A stretch of DNA of 64,000 bases from Lentzea jiangxiensis (GCF_900104175.1 NZ_FNIX01000002.1:1-64000), one strand, 5' to 3'. Counted from the stretch's first letter, positions 32,747 to 43,500 are shown. Numbers and translations are program-made. The notes: generated from the sequence alone by a model not told the origin.

Positions 32747-33246
32747 CGGTCGACGAGCTCGTAGTTCTCGCCGAGCGCGTACCCGGCGAGGATCAGCGCG
32801 GTGTTCCACACGAGGCTGCCGGCCGCGGTGTAGACCGTGAACTTCAGGATCGGCATCCCGGACACCCCGGCCGGGATGGAGATCAGGCTCCGCACCACCG
32901 GCACCATGCGCCCGAAGAACACGGCCTTGTTGCCGTGCTTGTCGAACCACTCGTCGGCTTTGTCCACATCGGACGCCGTGACGAACGGGATCTTGTCCGC
33001 CGCCTTGCGCAGCCGGTCGACCCCGAGCCACGCGCCGAGCCCGTACAGCACCAGGGCTCCGACGACGGAGCCCGCCGTGGTCCACAGGATCGCCGCGATC
33101 AGCGAGATCTTGCCCTGACCGGCGGTGAACCCGGCGAGCGGCAGGATCACCTCGCTCGGCACCGGGGGGAACACGTTCTCCAACGCGACGGCGATGCCCG
33201 CGCCGGGCGAGCCCAGCGCCTCCATCAGGCGGGTGATCCAGTCCAT
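32653..33246 (-). CDS. DedA/SNARE-associated family membrane protein
   Basis: The 197-residue protein has the DedA fold: NVFPPVPSEVILPLAGF near the N-terminus, GRMVPVVRSLISIPAGVSGM in the middle and about four to five membrane segments. DedA proteins are linked to lipid carrier recycling, membrane potential and drug tolerance. ATG at 33246. It overlaps the end of the convergent MFS gene by 94 bp and is divergent from the gamma-glutamyltransferase gene. Confidence 0.9.
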   Translation of the reverse strand: MDWITRLMEALGSPGAGIAVALENVFPPVPSEVILPLAGFTAGQGKISLIAAILWTTAGSVVGALVLYGLGAWLGVDRLRKAADKIPFVTASDVDKADEWFDKHGNKAVFFGRMVPVVRSLISIPAGVSGMPILKFTVYTAAGSLVWNTALILAGYALGENYELVDRYLGWVSIVVLAGLAIAIIWFVVSRSKARRS

Positions 33247-33375
33247 GGTCGTCGAATTACCCGTTTCGCCCGGTGATCCAACCTCCGGCCGGTCACGCGA
33301 CCCCGGCGAGGCCCGGCTGGCCGCTGATCGTGCACGGGTCTACCGTTGTTCGCCTTCCCTTTCTGGAGGTAGACC

Positions 33376-34728
33376 GTGCGAGGCGCGATCGCGGCGGGCC
33401 ACCCGCTCACCGCACAGGCGGGCGCGGCGGTGCTGCGCGCGGGCGGGAACGCCGTGGACGCCGCCGTCGCGGCGATGCTGACGTCGTGCGTCACCGAACC
33501 GCTGCTGACCGGCCTCGGTGCCGCCGGGTACATGATGATCGCGCCGGCCGGCGGGACCCCGGTGCTGCTCGACTTCTCCGCCGAGGCACCGGGCCGCGCG
33601 AAAGCGGGGGACAGGGCGCCGCTCGACCCCATCACCGTCCACTTCGGCGACGCGCAGCAGGAGTTCCACGTCGGACCGTCCTCGGTCGCCGCGTACGGCA
33701 TGCCCGCGGGTGCCGCGAAAGCCGCCACGTACGGGCGAGCGCCGTTGCACGAGCTCGTCGCCACGGCGGCGATGCACGCCCGCGAAGGCCACCGGGTGAA
33801 CCGGTACCAGGCCTACGTGACGTCGTTGCTGCTGCCGCTCGCCCAGAGCGCGGGCCTGAACGCCTTCGAGGAGGGCGAACTGCTCGTGCAGCCCGAGCTC
33901 GCCGAAGCCCTCGACCGGCTCGGCAGCGACGGCGCCGCGCCGTTCTACACCGGCGACGTCGCGGCCGCGATCGCCGACGAGATCTCCTCTCGGGGCGGTG
34001 ACCTCACGCGCGCCGACCTCGCGGCGTACGAGGCCGTCGAGCGCGAGCCGTTGCACGTGCGGCACCGCGGCCGTGACATCCACACGAACCCGCCACCCGC
34101 GGCGGGCGGTGCGCTGCTCACGCAGATGCTGGAGGCGTTGCCGGACACCCCTTCGCAGCAGGACCTCCTGCGCGCGCTCGCCACCCCGAAGACGCACCTG
34201 AACCGCCTCGGCTCCACGACGCACATTTCCGTGCTCGACGCCGACGGCACCGCCTGCGGCGTCACGACCACGAACGGCGCCGGCTCGGGCATCTCGATCG
34301 CGGGCGTGCACCTGAACAACATGATGGGCGAGGAGGACCTGTCCCCGGACGGGTTCTTCAGCCACGCGCCCGGCGACCGCCTGCCGTCGATGATGGCGCC
34401 GACCGTCGTCACGCACCGCGGCGGGACCGAGCTGGTGCTCGGCAGCGCGGGCTCGAGCCGGATCTGCGGCGCGATCCTGCAGGTGCTCGTGAACGTGCTC
34501 GACCGCGGCATGCCCGCCCAGGAGGCCGTTGACGCGCCCCGGATGCACCTGAGCGGGGACCACCTGCACGTCGAACCGGGAATCCGGCCGGAAAGCGAGC
34601 TGCCGGTGACGCGCTTCCGCGCCCCGAACATGTTCTTCGGCGGGTGCCAGGTGGTCGAAATGACCGGATCGGGCCAGCTCAGGGGTGGTGCGGATCACCG
34701 TCGGGGCGGCGCGATCGTCGTTGTGTGA
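33376..34728 (+). CDS. gamma-glutamyltransferase family protein, short form without signal
   Basis: The 450-residue protein belongs to the Ntn-hydrolase gamma-glutamyltransferase family. It has AAGHPLTAQAGAAVLRAGGNA near its start and the autoprocessing site STTHISVLDADG, with nucleophile Thr-281 expected to become the N-terminus of the small subunit. GVHLNNMMGEEDL and GSAGSSRI correspond to substrate-binding loops. It is about 100 residues shorter than the usual enzyme and has no signal peptide, so it is probably cytoplasmic and may act on acyl-amides other than glutathione. GTG at 33376 follows TGGAGG. Confidence 0.85.
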   Translation: MRGAIAAGHPLTAQAGAAVLRAGGNAVDAAVAAMLTSCVTEPLLTGLGAAGYMMIAPAGGTPVLLDFSAEAPGRAKAGDRAPLDPITVHFGDAQQEFHVGPSSVAAYGMPAGAAKAATYGRAPLHELVATAAMHAREGHRVNRYQAYVTSLLLPLAQSAGLNAFEEGELLVQPELAEALDRLGSDGAAPFYTGDVAAAIADEISSRGGDLTRADLAAYEAVEREPLHVRHRGRDIHTNPPPAAGGALLTQMLEALPDTPSQQDLLRALATPKTHLNRLGSTTHISVLDADGTACGVTTTNGAGSGISIAGVHLNNMMGEEDLSPDGFFSHAPGDRLPSMMAPTVVTHRGGTELVLGSAGSSRICGAILQVLVNVLDRGMPAQEAVDAPRMHLSGDHLHVEPGIRPESELPVTRFRAPNMFFGGCQVVEMTGSGQLRGGADHRRGGAIVVV

Positions 34729-34792
34729 GATGTTGCCCGCATAATGGGATATTTGGTTTCCTGATTCACCGCTCGACGCGCACGATGGGCGG

Positions 34793-35974
34793 GTGACGGC
34801 ACTCAGCGACAGAAGATCCTCGCCGCTCCTGTCCCGTACGTTCCTCCAACTCTCCGTCATCAGCGTCGTGTCCGGCGTGTCGATGGCGTTCGCCCTGCCG
34901 TTCAACTCGCTGTTCCTCACGAGCGAGATCAAGGTGACGCCGTTCCAGCTCGGCTTCTTCCTGATCGCGAGCCCGCTCGCGTCGGTCGTCGCCAGCACGA
35001 TCATGGGCAAGCTGTCCGACGGCCGCGTGCAGCGCCGGTACATGCTCGCCGCGGGCGGTGTCGCCGGTGCCGTCGGCTACGGCCTGTTCGCCGTCCTGCG
35101 CGACTACTGGTTCCTGCTCGGCACGTCCGTCGTCTTCATCGCGATCACCGGGTCGTTGCTGCCGCAGCTCTTCGCGTACGGCCGTCAGGTCTCCCGAGGG
35201 CCGTCGATGGTCGTCAGCGTTCTGCGCACGCTGCTGTCGGTCGCCTGGGTCGCCGGACCGCCGGTGGCCGCGCTGCTCGTCGCGAAGACCGGGTGGGTCG
35301 GCCTGTTCGCCTCCACGGCCGTGCTGCAGCTCGGCGTCGCGGTCCTCGCGCTCACCCTCCCCGTGCCGCCCGCCCGGGACGAGGAGGCGGAAGCGGCCGA
35401 GGAGGTCGCGGGACCGGCGCGCGGCAACATGACCGTCGTCTCCGCCGCGTTCCTGTTCCTGCAGGGCGCCGTGGCGCTCGCGGTGAGCGGCCTGCCGTTG
35501 TTCGTCACGACCGAGCTGGACGGCACGGCCGGCGACGCCGGGCTCGCGATGGGTCTGTGCGCGGCGCTGGAGATCCCGATGATGCTGTGGTTCGGCTCGC
35601 TGGCGAACCGGATGTCGCAGCACAAGCTCGTGCTCATCGGCGCCGTGATCGCGTTGGGCTACCACGGAGTGATGGTGTTCACCGACGCCATCTGGCAGGT
35701 GATGGCCGCACAGCTGCTGCACGCCACCGTCATCTCGTTGATCATGGGTGTCGGGATCACGTACTTCCAGAGCCTCGACCCCGGCCGCCCCGGCCACGCC
35801 ACGACGATGTTCAGCAACACCCAGATCGTCGGCGGCATGGTCGCGGGCGCGTTGCTCGGCGTCTCCCAGGGGCTGGGCTTCCGCTGGGTCTACGGCTTCA
35901 GCCTCGCGATGAGCGTGCTCGGACTGGCGCTGCTGCTCGTCGCGGGCAGGCTCACCGCACCGTCGAGGCGGTGA
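34793..35974 (+). CDS. MFS transporter, sugar efflux (SetA/SotA-like)
   Basis: The 393-residue protein has 12 membrane segments and resembles the SET sugar-efflux branch (LPFNSLFLTSEI near the start, GKLSDGRVQRR loop between TM2 and TM3, and HATTMFSNTQIVGGMVAGAL late). Related proteins export lactose, glucose analogues or arabinose. The GTG at 34793 lacks a Shine-Dalgarno sequence and has a -10-like CACGAT about 6 nt upstream. Its stop region overlaps the convergent beta-helix gene by 23 bp. Confidence 0.85.
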   Translation: MTALSDRRSSPLLSRTFLQLSVISVVSGVSMAFALPFNSLFLTSEIKVTPFQLGFFLIASPLASVVASTIMGKLSDGRVQRRYMLAAGGVAGAVGYGLFAVLRDYWFLLGTSVVFIAITGSLLPQLFAYGRQVSRGPSMVVSVLRTLLSVAWVAGPPVAALLVAKTGWVGLFASTAVLQLGVAVLALTLPVPPARDEEAEAAEEVAGPARGNMTVVSAAFLFLQGAVALAVSGLPLFVTTELDGTAGDAGLAMGLCAALEIPMMLWFGSLANRMSQHKLVLIGAVIALGYHGVMVFTDAIWQVMAAQLLHATVISLIMGVGITYFQSLDPGRPGHATTMFSNTQIVGGMVAGALLGVSQGLGFRWVYGFSLAMSVLGLALLLVAGRLTAPSRR

Positions 35975-37067
35975 CCCGCGGCTTCTCGCCGACGCCGAGG
36001 TAGAAGATCCCCTTGATCGTCTCGAAGCCGAGGCTGGGGTTGCGGCGCAACGTCGAGCCGCCCTCCACCGACAGCGAGCCCGTCCTGTCGTTGCTGACGA
36101 AGAAGATCGCGCCGCCGCCCTCGTTGGCCTGGTTGTCCTCGATCAGCGTGCCGGCGATCCGCAGCGTGAACGTGTTGCCGTCGTTGTAGATCGCGCCACC
36201 GCTGCCGCCACCGGGTGTGCCCGCGCGCGCCGGGTTGGCGCCGCGGCCGATGGCCTTGTTGCCCTTCATCAGGCTGTTGAGCACGACCCACGACGCGCCG
36301 ATGCTGCTGAGCGCGCCGCCGTTGGAGCACACGCCGCCCTCGAACGTACTGCCGGTGATGTGGACCGGCTTCTTCTCCTCCCAGGCGACCACGCGGATCG
36401 CGGCGCCGCCCAGGTCGGGACCGGCCGCATCGCAGCGGTTGTTCGCGAAGCGCGAGTTCACGACCTTGAGCTGGCCGCCGAGCACCATGATCGCGCCGCC
36501 GCCCCCGCCCCCGGCCGTCTCACCGGTCGAGTTGCCGTCGGCGAGAGTGATGTTCTGGACGACCAGCCGGGGAGCGTTCTGCTCGAGCAACCGGCGCTGT
36601 CCCTGGCCGCTCAGCGTGATCCGGCCGCCGCCGTCGAGCACCGTCCGGGCGCGGACCTTCGCGGTCGCGGTCATCGGGATGGTGTGCGCCTGCGGACCGC
36701 AGTCGAACGTGACGACCCCGCCGGCGGCGACCGCGGCGACCACGGCCTGCGACGTGCAGCTCGCGGGCGTGCCGGTGCCGATCACGCGGGTGGGCTTCGA
36801 GGTGTCCTCGGCGGCGGCTTCGGGCGGGACGGCGGCGGTGCCGGCCGGGTTGCCGAACTTCGCGGCGGGAGCGGGAGGAGCCGGGGACGGCGGAGCAGAC
36901 GGGGGAGAGGCGCTGCTCGGCGGTGGTGTCGTCGGCACGACCGTCACGGTCTGCGAGGTCGACGTCAGGGGTAACCGCGGTCCTGCGACGGGGGAACCGG
37001 GGATCGCCGTGCCGCACCCCGCCACGAGGGCGGCAAGCAGCACGACGGCCTGTCTACCTGAAGGCAT
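35952..37067 (-). CDS. secreted lipoprotein with right-handed beta-helix
   Basis: The 371-residue protein has a lipoprotein signal (lipobox LVAGC), a Ser/Pro-rich linker (about 30-75) and a right-handed parallel beta-helix (about 100-370) with repeats ending in Asn/Gly-rich turns (VLDGGGRITLSGQGQRRLL, NGGALSSIGASWVVLNS, GGGAIFFVSNDRTGSL). This resembles bacterial polymorphic outer-membrane/pectate-lyase-like helix proteins; catalytic residues are not recognisable. It may bind or cleave a polysaccharide at the surface. The ATG at 37067 has TAGGGT 7 nt upstream, a leaderless layout. Confidence 0.8.
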   Translation of the reverse strand: MPSGRQAVVLLAALVAGCGTAIPGSPVAGPRLPLTSTSQTVTVVPTTPPPSSASPPSAPPSPAPPAPAAKFGNPAGTAAVPPEAAAEDTSKPTRVIGTGTPASCTSQAVVAAVAAGGVVTFDCGPQAHTIPMTATAKVRARTVLDGGGRITLSGQGQRRLLEQNAPRLVVQNITLADGNSTGETAGGGGGGAIMVLGGQLKVVNSRFANNRCDAAGPDLGGAAIRVVAWEEKKPVHITGSTFEGGVCSNGGALSSIGASWVVLNSLMKGNKAIGRGANPARAGTPGGGSGGAIYNDGNTFTLRIAGTLIEDNQANEGGGAIFFVSNDRTGSLSVEGGSTLRRNPSLGFETIKGIFYLGVGEKPRVTASTVR

Positions 37068-37074
37068 GGCGGGC

Positions 37075-37080
37075 ACCCTA
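37075..37080 (-). promoter_or_regulatory. -10 element, leaderless beta-helix lipoprotein
   Basis: On the minus strand TAGGGT ends 7 nt before the ATG at 37067. No Shine-Dalgarno sequence is present. Confidence 0.5.
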
Positions 37081-37316
37081 AACGGGTTGGGAGGGCTTGG
37101 CCAGCACTTGCCGGCCGAGGCGAGATCAAGGCGTTCTCCAGGTGTTTCCCGACCGTGATCGGCTCTGCCGGAACCCGCTCTGGTCCGGTCGTCGTGACGG
37201 TGCGTGGACAAATGGCGCAACGACCGGCACGGCATGCGGTGCATTGAAGGCAAACGACCCATTCGTGAAAGAACCACACGTTTGAGTGCTCCCGCCGCCC
37301 TGGCACACTGCGCTCC

Positions 37317-38192
37317 GTGCCGACCCAGTTCCCCGACGAACCACCGACCGAGCGCCACGTGGCGCCCGACCCGGCGTTGATGGAGGCTGCCCGCGCCAGG
37401 GGAGCCGCTCGCTGGGCCGCGGCCGGTGACCGGGCGGCGCGGCAGGAGAAGCCGCCGGCCGGCGGCCCGCTCAAGCCGCGCGCCGCCGCGATCGCCGCCA
37501 CCGTCGCGCTGCTCGTGCTCGGCGGGATCGCGGTCGCGACGTTCGACGGTGACCCCGGCGTCGGCGGGACCGACCTCGCGCAGCCCTCGCACAGCTACAT
37601 CCCCGGCCTGATCACCCCGCCGGAGGAGCTGCCGGAGGAGTCCGCGCCGAGCCTGGTGCCGACGCAGAACGCCGTGCCGCCACCCGCCCCGGACACGGGC
37701 AGGGCGCCCGCGGGCGTCAAGTCGTTCACCACCGGCCCCGGCTGCGGCGGGTTCAGCGGCGTCGGCTCGTACCGCGACGGCCGCAAGGGCTGGGTCGACC
37801 GCGGCGACGGCCGGTGCGGCTCGACGTTCGTGTCGATCCCGATGTCCGGTGACGCCCGTCGCGACGAAAGCTCCGCGTACGGCATGTGGACGTTCGCGGC
37901 TTCCGGCACGTGCGAGCTCTCGGTGCACATCCCGAACGGCAACCTCGAACAGGTCGGGGGTAACCCGACCGTGTACTACGTGTTCGACCGCAACGGCGTC
38001 GGCGGCACCCCGATGGCGTCGTTCGCGATCAAGCAGGTGGACAAGCGCGGCCAGTGGGTCGTCGCCGGGAAGTTCAAGGCCAGCGGAAACCTGACCGTGC
38101 AGCTGCTCACCCGAGGTCAGGACTGGAACGGCTCCGGACCCACCTACGCCCATCACGCCGCCGGTGCCGTCAGGGCAGACTGCACGGCGTGA
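37317..38192 (+). CDS. membrane-anchored protein with extracytoplasmic domain, unknown
   Basis: The 291-residue protein has a cytoplasmic Ala/Arg-rich N-terminus, one membrane helix (about 58-78), a Pro/Ser linker and an extracytoplasmic beta-rich domain (about 140-290) containing a Cys pair and a YYVFDRNG, then FKASGNLTVQLLTRGQDW segment that resembles golvesin-type beta domains. I do not know its function. It is a type II membrane protein. The GTG at 37317 has CACACT 7 nt upstream. Its stop overlaps the next gene start by 3 bp (GTGA), so both are probably one unit. Confidence 0.75.
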   Translation: MPTQFPDEPPTERHVAPDPALMEAARARGAARWAAAGDRAARQEKPPAGGPLKPRAAAIAATVALLVLGGIAVATFDGDPGVGGTDLAQPSHSYIPGLITPPEELPEESAPSLVPTQNAVPPPAPDTGRAPAGVKSFTTGPGCGGFSGVGSYRDGRKGWVDRGDGRCGSTFVSIPMSGDARRDESSAYGMWTFAASGTCELSVHIPNGNLEQVGGNPTVYYVFDRNGVGGTPMASFAIKQVDKRGQWVVAGKFKASGNLTVQLLTRGQDWNGSGPTYAHHAAGAVRADCTA

Positions 38193-38719
38193 CAAGAGAT
38201 CTGCACCTGGTCCGGCACGGCGAAGCGACGAAGGACGGGGCCCGGCTGACGGCACGGGGCCGCAGGCAGGCCGAGGCGCTCGCGGAACGGTTGCGGGGCA
38301 CGGGTTTCGCCGCAGTGCACCACGGTCCGGCCGCCCGCGCGGCGGAGACCGCGTCGATCATCGCCGGTGTGCTGCGCGTGCCCTGCCGAGTCGAGTCGGC
38401 CGCCGACGACTACGTGCCGCACTTCGTCCCGGACCACGACGACTTCTTCGACCGGTTCCCCGAGTCCGAGCGCACCCGCGGCCCCGCCCTGGCGCACGAG
38501 GCCGAGACCCGGTTCGCACGCCCCGGCGACGGCCCGGTGCTGGTCGTGACGCACGCGTTCCTGATCGGCTGGCTCGTGCGGGACGCCCTGGACGCCCCGC
38601 CCGAGCGGTGGCTGACGCTGAACCACGACCACGCCGCGCTGACCGTGATCCGCTACACGACCGGCGAGTCACCCCGCCTGGTGCGGTTCAACGACGGCGG
38701 GCACCTCAACTCGCCTTGA
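38189..38719 (+). CDS. histidine phosphatase superfamily protein (phosphoglycerate mutase-like)
   Basis: The 176-residue protein has the RHG motif LVRHGEAT with the phospho-accepting His, an Arg in GPAARAAETA and the second catalytic His in VVTHAFLIGWLV. It is a short histidine phosphatase acting on a phosphorylated small molecule or protein. GTG at 38189 overlaps the preceding stop. Its stop overlaps the end of the convergent metallophosphoesterase by 14 bp. Confidence 0.87.
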   Translation: MTRDLHLVRHGEATKDGARLTARGRRQAEALAERLRGTGFAAVHHGPAARAAETASIIAGVLRVPCRVESAADDYVPHFVPDHDDFFDRFPESERTRGPALAHEAETRFARPGDGPVLVVTHAFLIGWLVRDALDAPPERWLTLNHDHAALTVIRYTTGESPRLVRFNDGGHLNSP

Positions 38720-39860
38720 GCGTGAGCAGCGTGATCTCGCTGGGCGCGAAGACGCGCATCGGCGGGCCCCAGAAGCCGGAACCGCGGCTGGTGTAGAGCT
38801 GCGTGCGGTCGCCGTGCCTGCTCAGGCCGGCGACCACCGGCTGCTGCAGCCGCACCAGGTAGTGGAACGGCCAGATCTGACCGCCGTGCGTGTGCCCGGA
38901 CAGCTGCAGGTCCACGCCCGCCGCGACGGACTTCTTGACCTCCGACGGCTGGTGCGCCAGCAGCACGACCGGTGCGCCGGGATCGGCACCGCGCAGCGCC
39001 GTGGCGAGGTCAGCGGCGTGACCGGGCTCGCCGGAGTGGCTCGCCGTGACGTCGTCGATCCCGGCGAACACGAGCTTGGCGCCACCGCGCTCCAGCACCA
39101 CGTGCTCGTTGCGCAGCGCCCTCCAGCCCAGGCGGGTCATGAGGTCGACCCAGCCCTGGCCGTTCGAGTAGTACTCGTGGTTGCCGGTGATGTAGAAGCG
39201 GTGCTCGGTGTTGACGTCGCCGAGCGGGGTGGCCTGCTCCAGGCGCTGCTCGGCGGTGCCGTCCGCGATGTCGCCGACGTGCACGGCGACGTCCGCGCCG
39301 AGCCCGTTGACCGCGTCGACCATGCCCCGGGACCACTTCGCGCGGTTGATGGCGCCGTAGTGCGTGTCGGTGACGACCGCGACGGTCAGGCCGTCGAACG
39401 CGGGGTCGAGCCGGGGAATCGTCACGGCTTGCCGCTTGATCCGGGGCACGCGCATCGCCTCGTACACGCCGTACACCGTCACGGTGACGATGAGGACGGC
39501 CAGCAGCACCGCGATGAACCGGGAGCGGAACGGGTTCTCGACCCCCGCCACCGCCAGGCCGATCCGCACCACGTCGGAGATCAGCGTCCAGACGAACGCG
39601 ATCCAGGCGAAACCGAGCAGGAACTGCGAGATGCGTGCCGCCCGGTCACTGCCGCGCTGCGTGAACAGCACGATCATCGTGATGGCCGCCGCGACGAACA
39701 CGACCGCGGCGATCGGGCGGACCGGGTCCGGCCACTCGGCGCTCGCCGCGAACAGCCCCTCGAAGGGCACCCAGAACAGCAGCGTCGTCACGGTGAAGAG
39801 GACGAGCGTGAACACCACCCGCCGAACCGTGACGCGGGGCCGGGCAGCGGTGGTCGTCAT
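38706..39860 (-). CDS. membrane metallophosphoesterase (YkuE/YaeI-like)
   Basis: The 384-residue protein has about four N-terminal membrane segments (residues 15-140) and a C-terminal calcineurin-type phosphoesterase with metal-binding motifs DTHYG, GDIADG, GNHEYY and SGHTHGGQ. Relatives of this layout cleave lipid-linked or nucleotide phosphates at the outer face of the membrane, for example lipid A precursor-like UDP-sugars or phospholipids. The substrate is not fixed by sequence. ATG at 39860 follows AGGAGG. Confidence 0.9.
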   Translation of the reverse strand: MTTTAARPRVTVRRVVFTLVLFTVTTLLFWVPFEGLFAASAEWPDPVRPIAAVVFVAAAITMIVLFTQRGSDRAARISQFLLGFAWIAFVWTLISDVVRIGLAVAGVENPFRSRFIAVLLAVLIVTVTVYGVYEAMRVPRIKRQAVTIPRLDPAFDGLTVAVVTDTHYGAINRAKWSRGMVDAVNGLGADVAVHVGDIADGTAEQRLEQATPLGDVNTEHRFYITGNHEYYSNGQGWVDLMTRLGWRALRNEHVVLERGGAKLVFAGIDDVTASHSGEPGHAADLATALRGADPGAPVVLLAHQPSEVKKSVAAGVDLQLSGHTHGGQIWPFHYLVRLQQPVVAGLSRHGDRTQLYTSRGSGFWGPPMRVFAPSEITLLTLKAS

Positions 39861-40033
39861 GCTTGCATCCTCCTGAAAGGGCTTGGAACTCGTTCAACGC
39901 ACAACGGCCGCCGTTTGTTCGCTTCCGTCGGCGTAGACGTCCGTCACAGGCGTTTCCGCTGTCCGCAACGCAACCGGTGAGGCGCTCGGGAGTCCTCTGA
40001 GCAACACCGGAACAACGACCTGGAGTGGACCAC

Positions 40034-40423
40034 ATGATCTTCTACACCGACGAGGAGAGCCGCACCCTGCGCACCGCGGTGTACGGCGCGATGCTGCTGG
40101 TCTCGCACGCCGACCCCGGTCCCGTGCTGGAGGAGCGCTTCGCCGGCCTGCGTGCTCTGCGCAACCTCTCGCCGGACCTGCGCACCGTCCTGGGCGGCGC
40201 GCGCCCGTCGGTGCCGGCGGGGACCGACGAGGAGATCGAGCCGGTCGTCCTCGAGGCGCTGCGCTCGTCGATGAAGACGCTGGCCGCCAAGTCGCCGGAG
40301 GACGCCGTCGAGTTCCCCCGCGGGGTGCTCGCGATCTGCCGTGAGGTCGCTGAGGCGGATGGTGTCGTGGTGGACGCCGAGGACGCGATGGTGGCCCGGA
40401 TCGAGGGCGCGCTGGCGCTGTGA
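40034..40423 (+). CDS. TerB-like small protein
   Basis: The 129-residue soluble, mostly helical protein ends in AEADGVVVDAEDAMVARIEGAL, which resembles the acidic helix pair of TerB-type tellurite-resistance proteins. The rest is not diagnostic. GTG at 40025 is the alternative start; ATG at 40034 is preferred because GGAGTGG lies about 7 nt upstream. Its role is unknown, and no other ter gene is nearby. Confidence 0.55.
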   Translation: MIFYTDEESRTLRTAVYGAMLLVSHADPGPVLEERFAGLRALRNLSPDLRTVLGGARPSVPAGTDEEIEPVVLEALRSSMKTLAAKSPEDAVEFPRGVLAICREVAEADGVVVDAEDAMVARIEGALAL

Positions 40424-40563
40424 GCCGTGGGCTGTTGCGGTGAACGGCCCTGCCGCGGACTCCGCGTCCCACTTGGTGGGCGCTGCTCCGAACGGTAGAT
40501 GGCGCGGCCGCGGTGCGGTGCCAGGGTGGATCTCCGAGGGGATCGACACCGGGGAGTGCCGCC

Positions 40564-43500
40564 ATGGAACTGTCGCGTCGCGAACTGCTGACCCGCACCG
40601 GGCAGGCCGCCGCCGTCGCCACCGCCGCCTCCGCGCTCACGACCGGCGCCGCGCGGGCGGAACCGGGGTCGCGGGTGAAGCTGACGCAGGGCACCAACAT
40701 CTCGGTCGCGCGATCACGGGACGGCCGGTGGCTCGCCATCGACCTCGTCACCGCCATCTGGGTGCTGCCGGCCTCGGGCGGGGAGGCGCGCAAGCTCACC
40801 GGCGAGCTGCAGGACGCCACGCTGCCTTCTTTCGGACCCGGTGACCGGATCGCGTTCCAGTCCTACCGGGACGGCAACTACCACCTGCACGTCATCGGGT
40901 TCGACGGCCGCGGGCTGGAGCAGCTCACGTCCGGCCGGTACGACCACCGCGAGCCCGCTTTCTCGCCGGACGGCAAGCGCATCGCGTTCGTCAGCGATCG
41001 GGCGGGCAGCTACGGCGTGCACGTGCTCGACGTGGCCACGAAGCAGATCACGCAGCTCACCGGTGTGCCGGACGAGGCCGCGGCACCGCAGTGGTCCGCC
41101 GACGGCACGCGGATCATCTTCACCGTCGGCAACGCGGCGGTCGACACCGTGACGCTCGACGGCAAGCGTGAACGTCTCGTCACGGCCCCCACGGGCACGC
41201 AGTTGTTCGGTGCGGCGTTCGGACCCGGCGATCAGCCCAGCTACACGCGGATGCGGCCCGGTCAGGCCGACCTCGTGCTCGGCACGACCGCGGTCGTGAG
41301 CGGGCAGGACGTCTTCGGGTTCGCGCCGATCTGGGACGGTGACAGCGTTCTCTACACGGCGGACGGCAAGATCCGCTGCCTCGCCCGCGGGTCCACGAAG
41401 GACATCCCGTTCGAGGCTACGGTTCCGGTGCGGGAGAACCGCGGGCAGCGCCGGGCCGGGAACCTCACCGGTGGCGCGGTGAAGGGCATCGCGAGCCCGG
41501 TCGTGTCGAGCGACGGGAAGATCGCGTTCCGGGCGTTGAACGCGCTGTACCTGCTCAGCGGCGGCAAGGCCGTGAAGCTGACCGGCGGCCGGTACTTCGA
41601 CTCCGACCCGGACTTCTCGCCCGACGGCAGGAAGCTCGTCTACGCGAGCGACCGGACCGGCGTCGCGCAGCTGCGGGTCCGCGACCTGGCTTCGGGCGAG
41701 GACGAGCTGTTCGCGCCCGCACCGCACGCGCAGACCACGCCCCGGTTCTCGCCGGACGGGACGCGGGTCGCGTACCTCGACCAGGACGGCCAGGTGTGGA
41801 TCACGGACCGGCAGGCGCGCAGGCAGGTCACGCCCGCGTTGTTCCAGCCGGGCCGGCCGACCTGGTCGAAGGACGGCGGCACGATCGCGCTGGCGGCGGT
41901 GAAGCCGTTCTCACGGCGGTTCCGCGAGGGCACCAGCCAGGTCCTGAGCGTCGACCTCGCGAGCGGCGAGCTGAGGTACACCGAGCCGATGCCGTTCCGC
42001 TCCATCGCGACCCGCGGCGACGACGGCCCCGTGTGGTCGCCGGACGGCAAGCACCTCGCGTTCGTCGTGGAGAGCGTCGCGTGGGTCGTGCCGGTCGACG
42101 CCAAGGGCACGTTCCAGGGCGAGCCGCGCAAGGTGACGAACGAGGTCACCGACTCGCTGGCGTGGCACGGCAACGACGCGCTGGTGTACCTGAACAACGG
42201 CCGGCTCCGCAAGTCCACTGTGGACGGCAGGGTCACGACGATCCGCCACGGCCTGACGTGGCGCAGGCCGAAGTCCCCGAACCGCAAGGTGGTCCGCGTC
42301 GGCGCCTACTGGGACGGCGAGGCGCACCAGCTCGAGCGCGACGTCGACATCGTCGTGGCGAACGGCGAGGTCGAGGAGGTCCGGCCGCAGCGGGGACGGG
42401 CCGATGTCGATGCGGCGGGCCTGACCGCCATCCCCGGCCTGATCGACGCGCACAACCACTGGCACCTGCGCGGCCGCCAGTGGGGCGCGCGGCAGGGCAA
42501 CGTCTGGCTCGCCTACGGCGTCACGACCGTCCGCTCACCCGGCGACCCGGTCTACCAGATGGTCGAGACCAGGGAGGCGCTCGCCGCGGGAACCCTGACG
42601 GGGCCGCGGTTCTACGCGACCGGCGAGGCCGTCGACGGCTCCCGCGTCTACTACAACTTCATGCGGCCGACGCTCAGCAGGGCGCAGCTCGACCTGGAAC
42701 TGCGCCGCGCCCACGAGCTCGGCTACGACCTGATCAAGACCTACGTCCGCCTGCCCGTCGAGCTGCAACGCGCCGCCGTGCAGCGGTCACGCGTGCCGCT
42801 CTCCAGCCACTACCTCTACCCGGCGGCGAACATCGGCATGGACGGCATGGAGCACGTGGGCGCCACCAACCGCCTCGGCTACTCCCACACGATCACCCGC
42901 CAGGGCAAGGCCTACCAGGACGTGGTGGCCCTGTTCACCCGCTCCGGCATGTCCATCACGCCCACGCTCTTCCAGTCGCGCGCCCTCTACGACACCGACA
43001 AGTCGCTCGTCATCGACGAACGCACCCGCGTGCTCTACCCGCCGTGGGAGTACGAGCGCTACGTCGCCGACGCCAACAACCAGGGCACCCCGGCCGGCAC
43101 GTCGTCGCGCGCGATCCTGCGCGGCTGGGTCGAGCTGGCGCTGCAGGTCCACCGCGGCGGCGGTTTCGTCATCACCGGCACCGACGCACCGCTCGACAGC
43201 CCCGCCACCGCGACGCACATGAACCTGCGCGCCCTCGTCGAATACGGCTTCACACCACGGGAAGCGCTCATCACCGCGACCCGCAACCCGGCGAGGTGGC
43301 TGGGCCTGCCGCTCGGCGCGATCAAGCCCGGTGCGCCCGCCGACATCGCTTTCGTCGAGGGTGATCCGCTGGCGGACATCAAGGCCGCGGCCGACGTGCG
43401 GCAAGTGATGGTGGGTGGGCGGCTCCACAGCGTGTCCGAACTGCTCGAGCCGTACCGGCAGACGCCGGCTCTCGCGATGTCGGCGGCGCTCGACCCGTTG

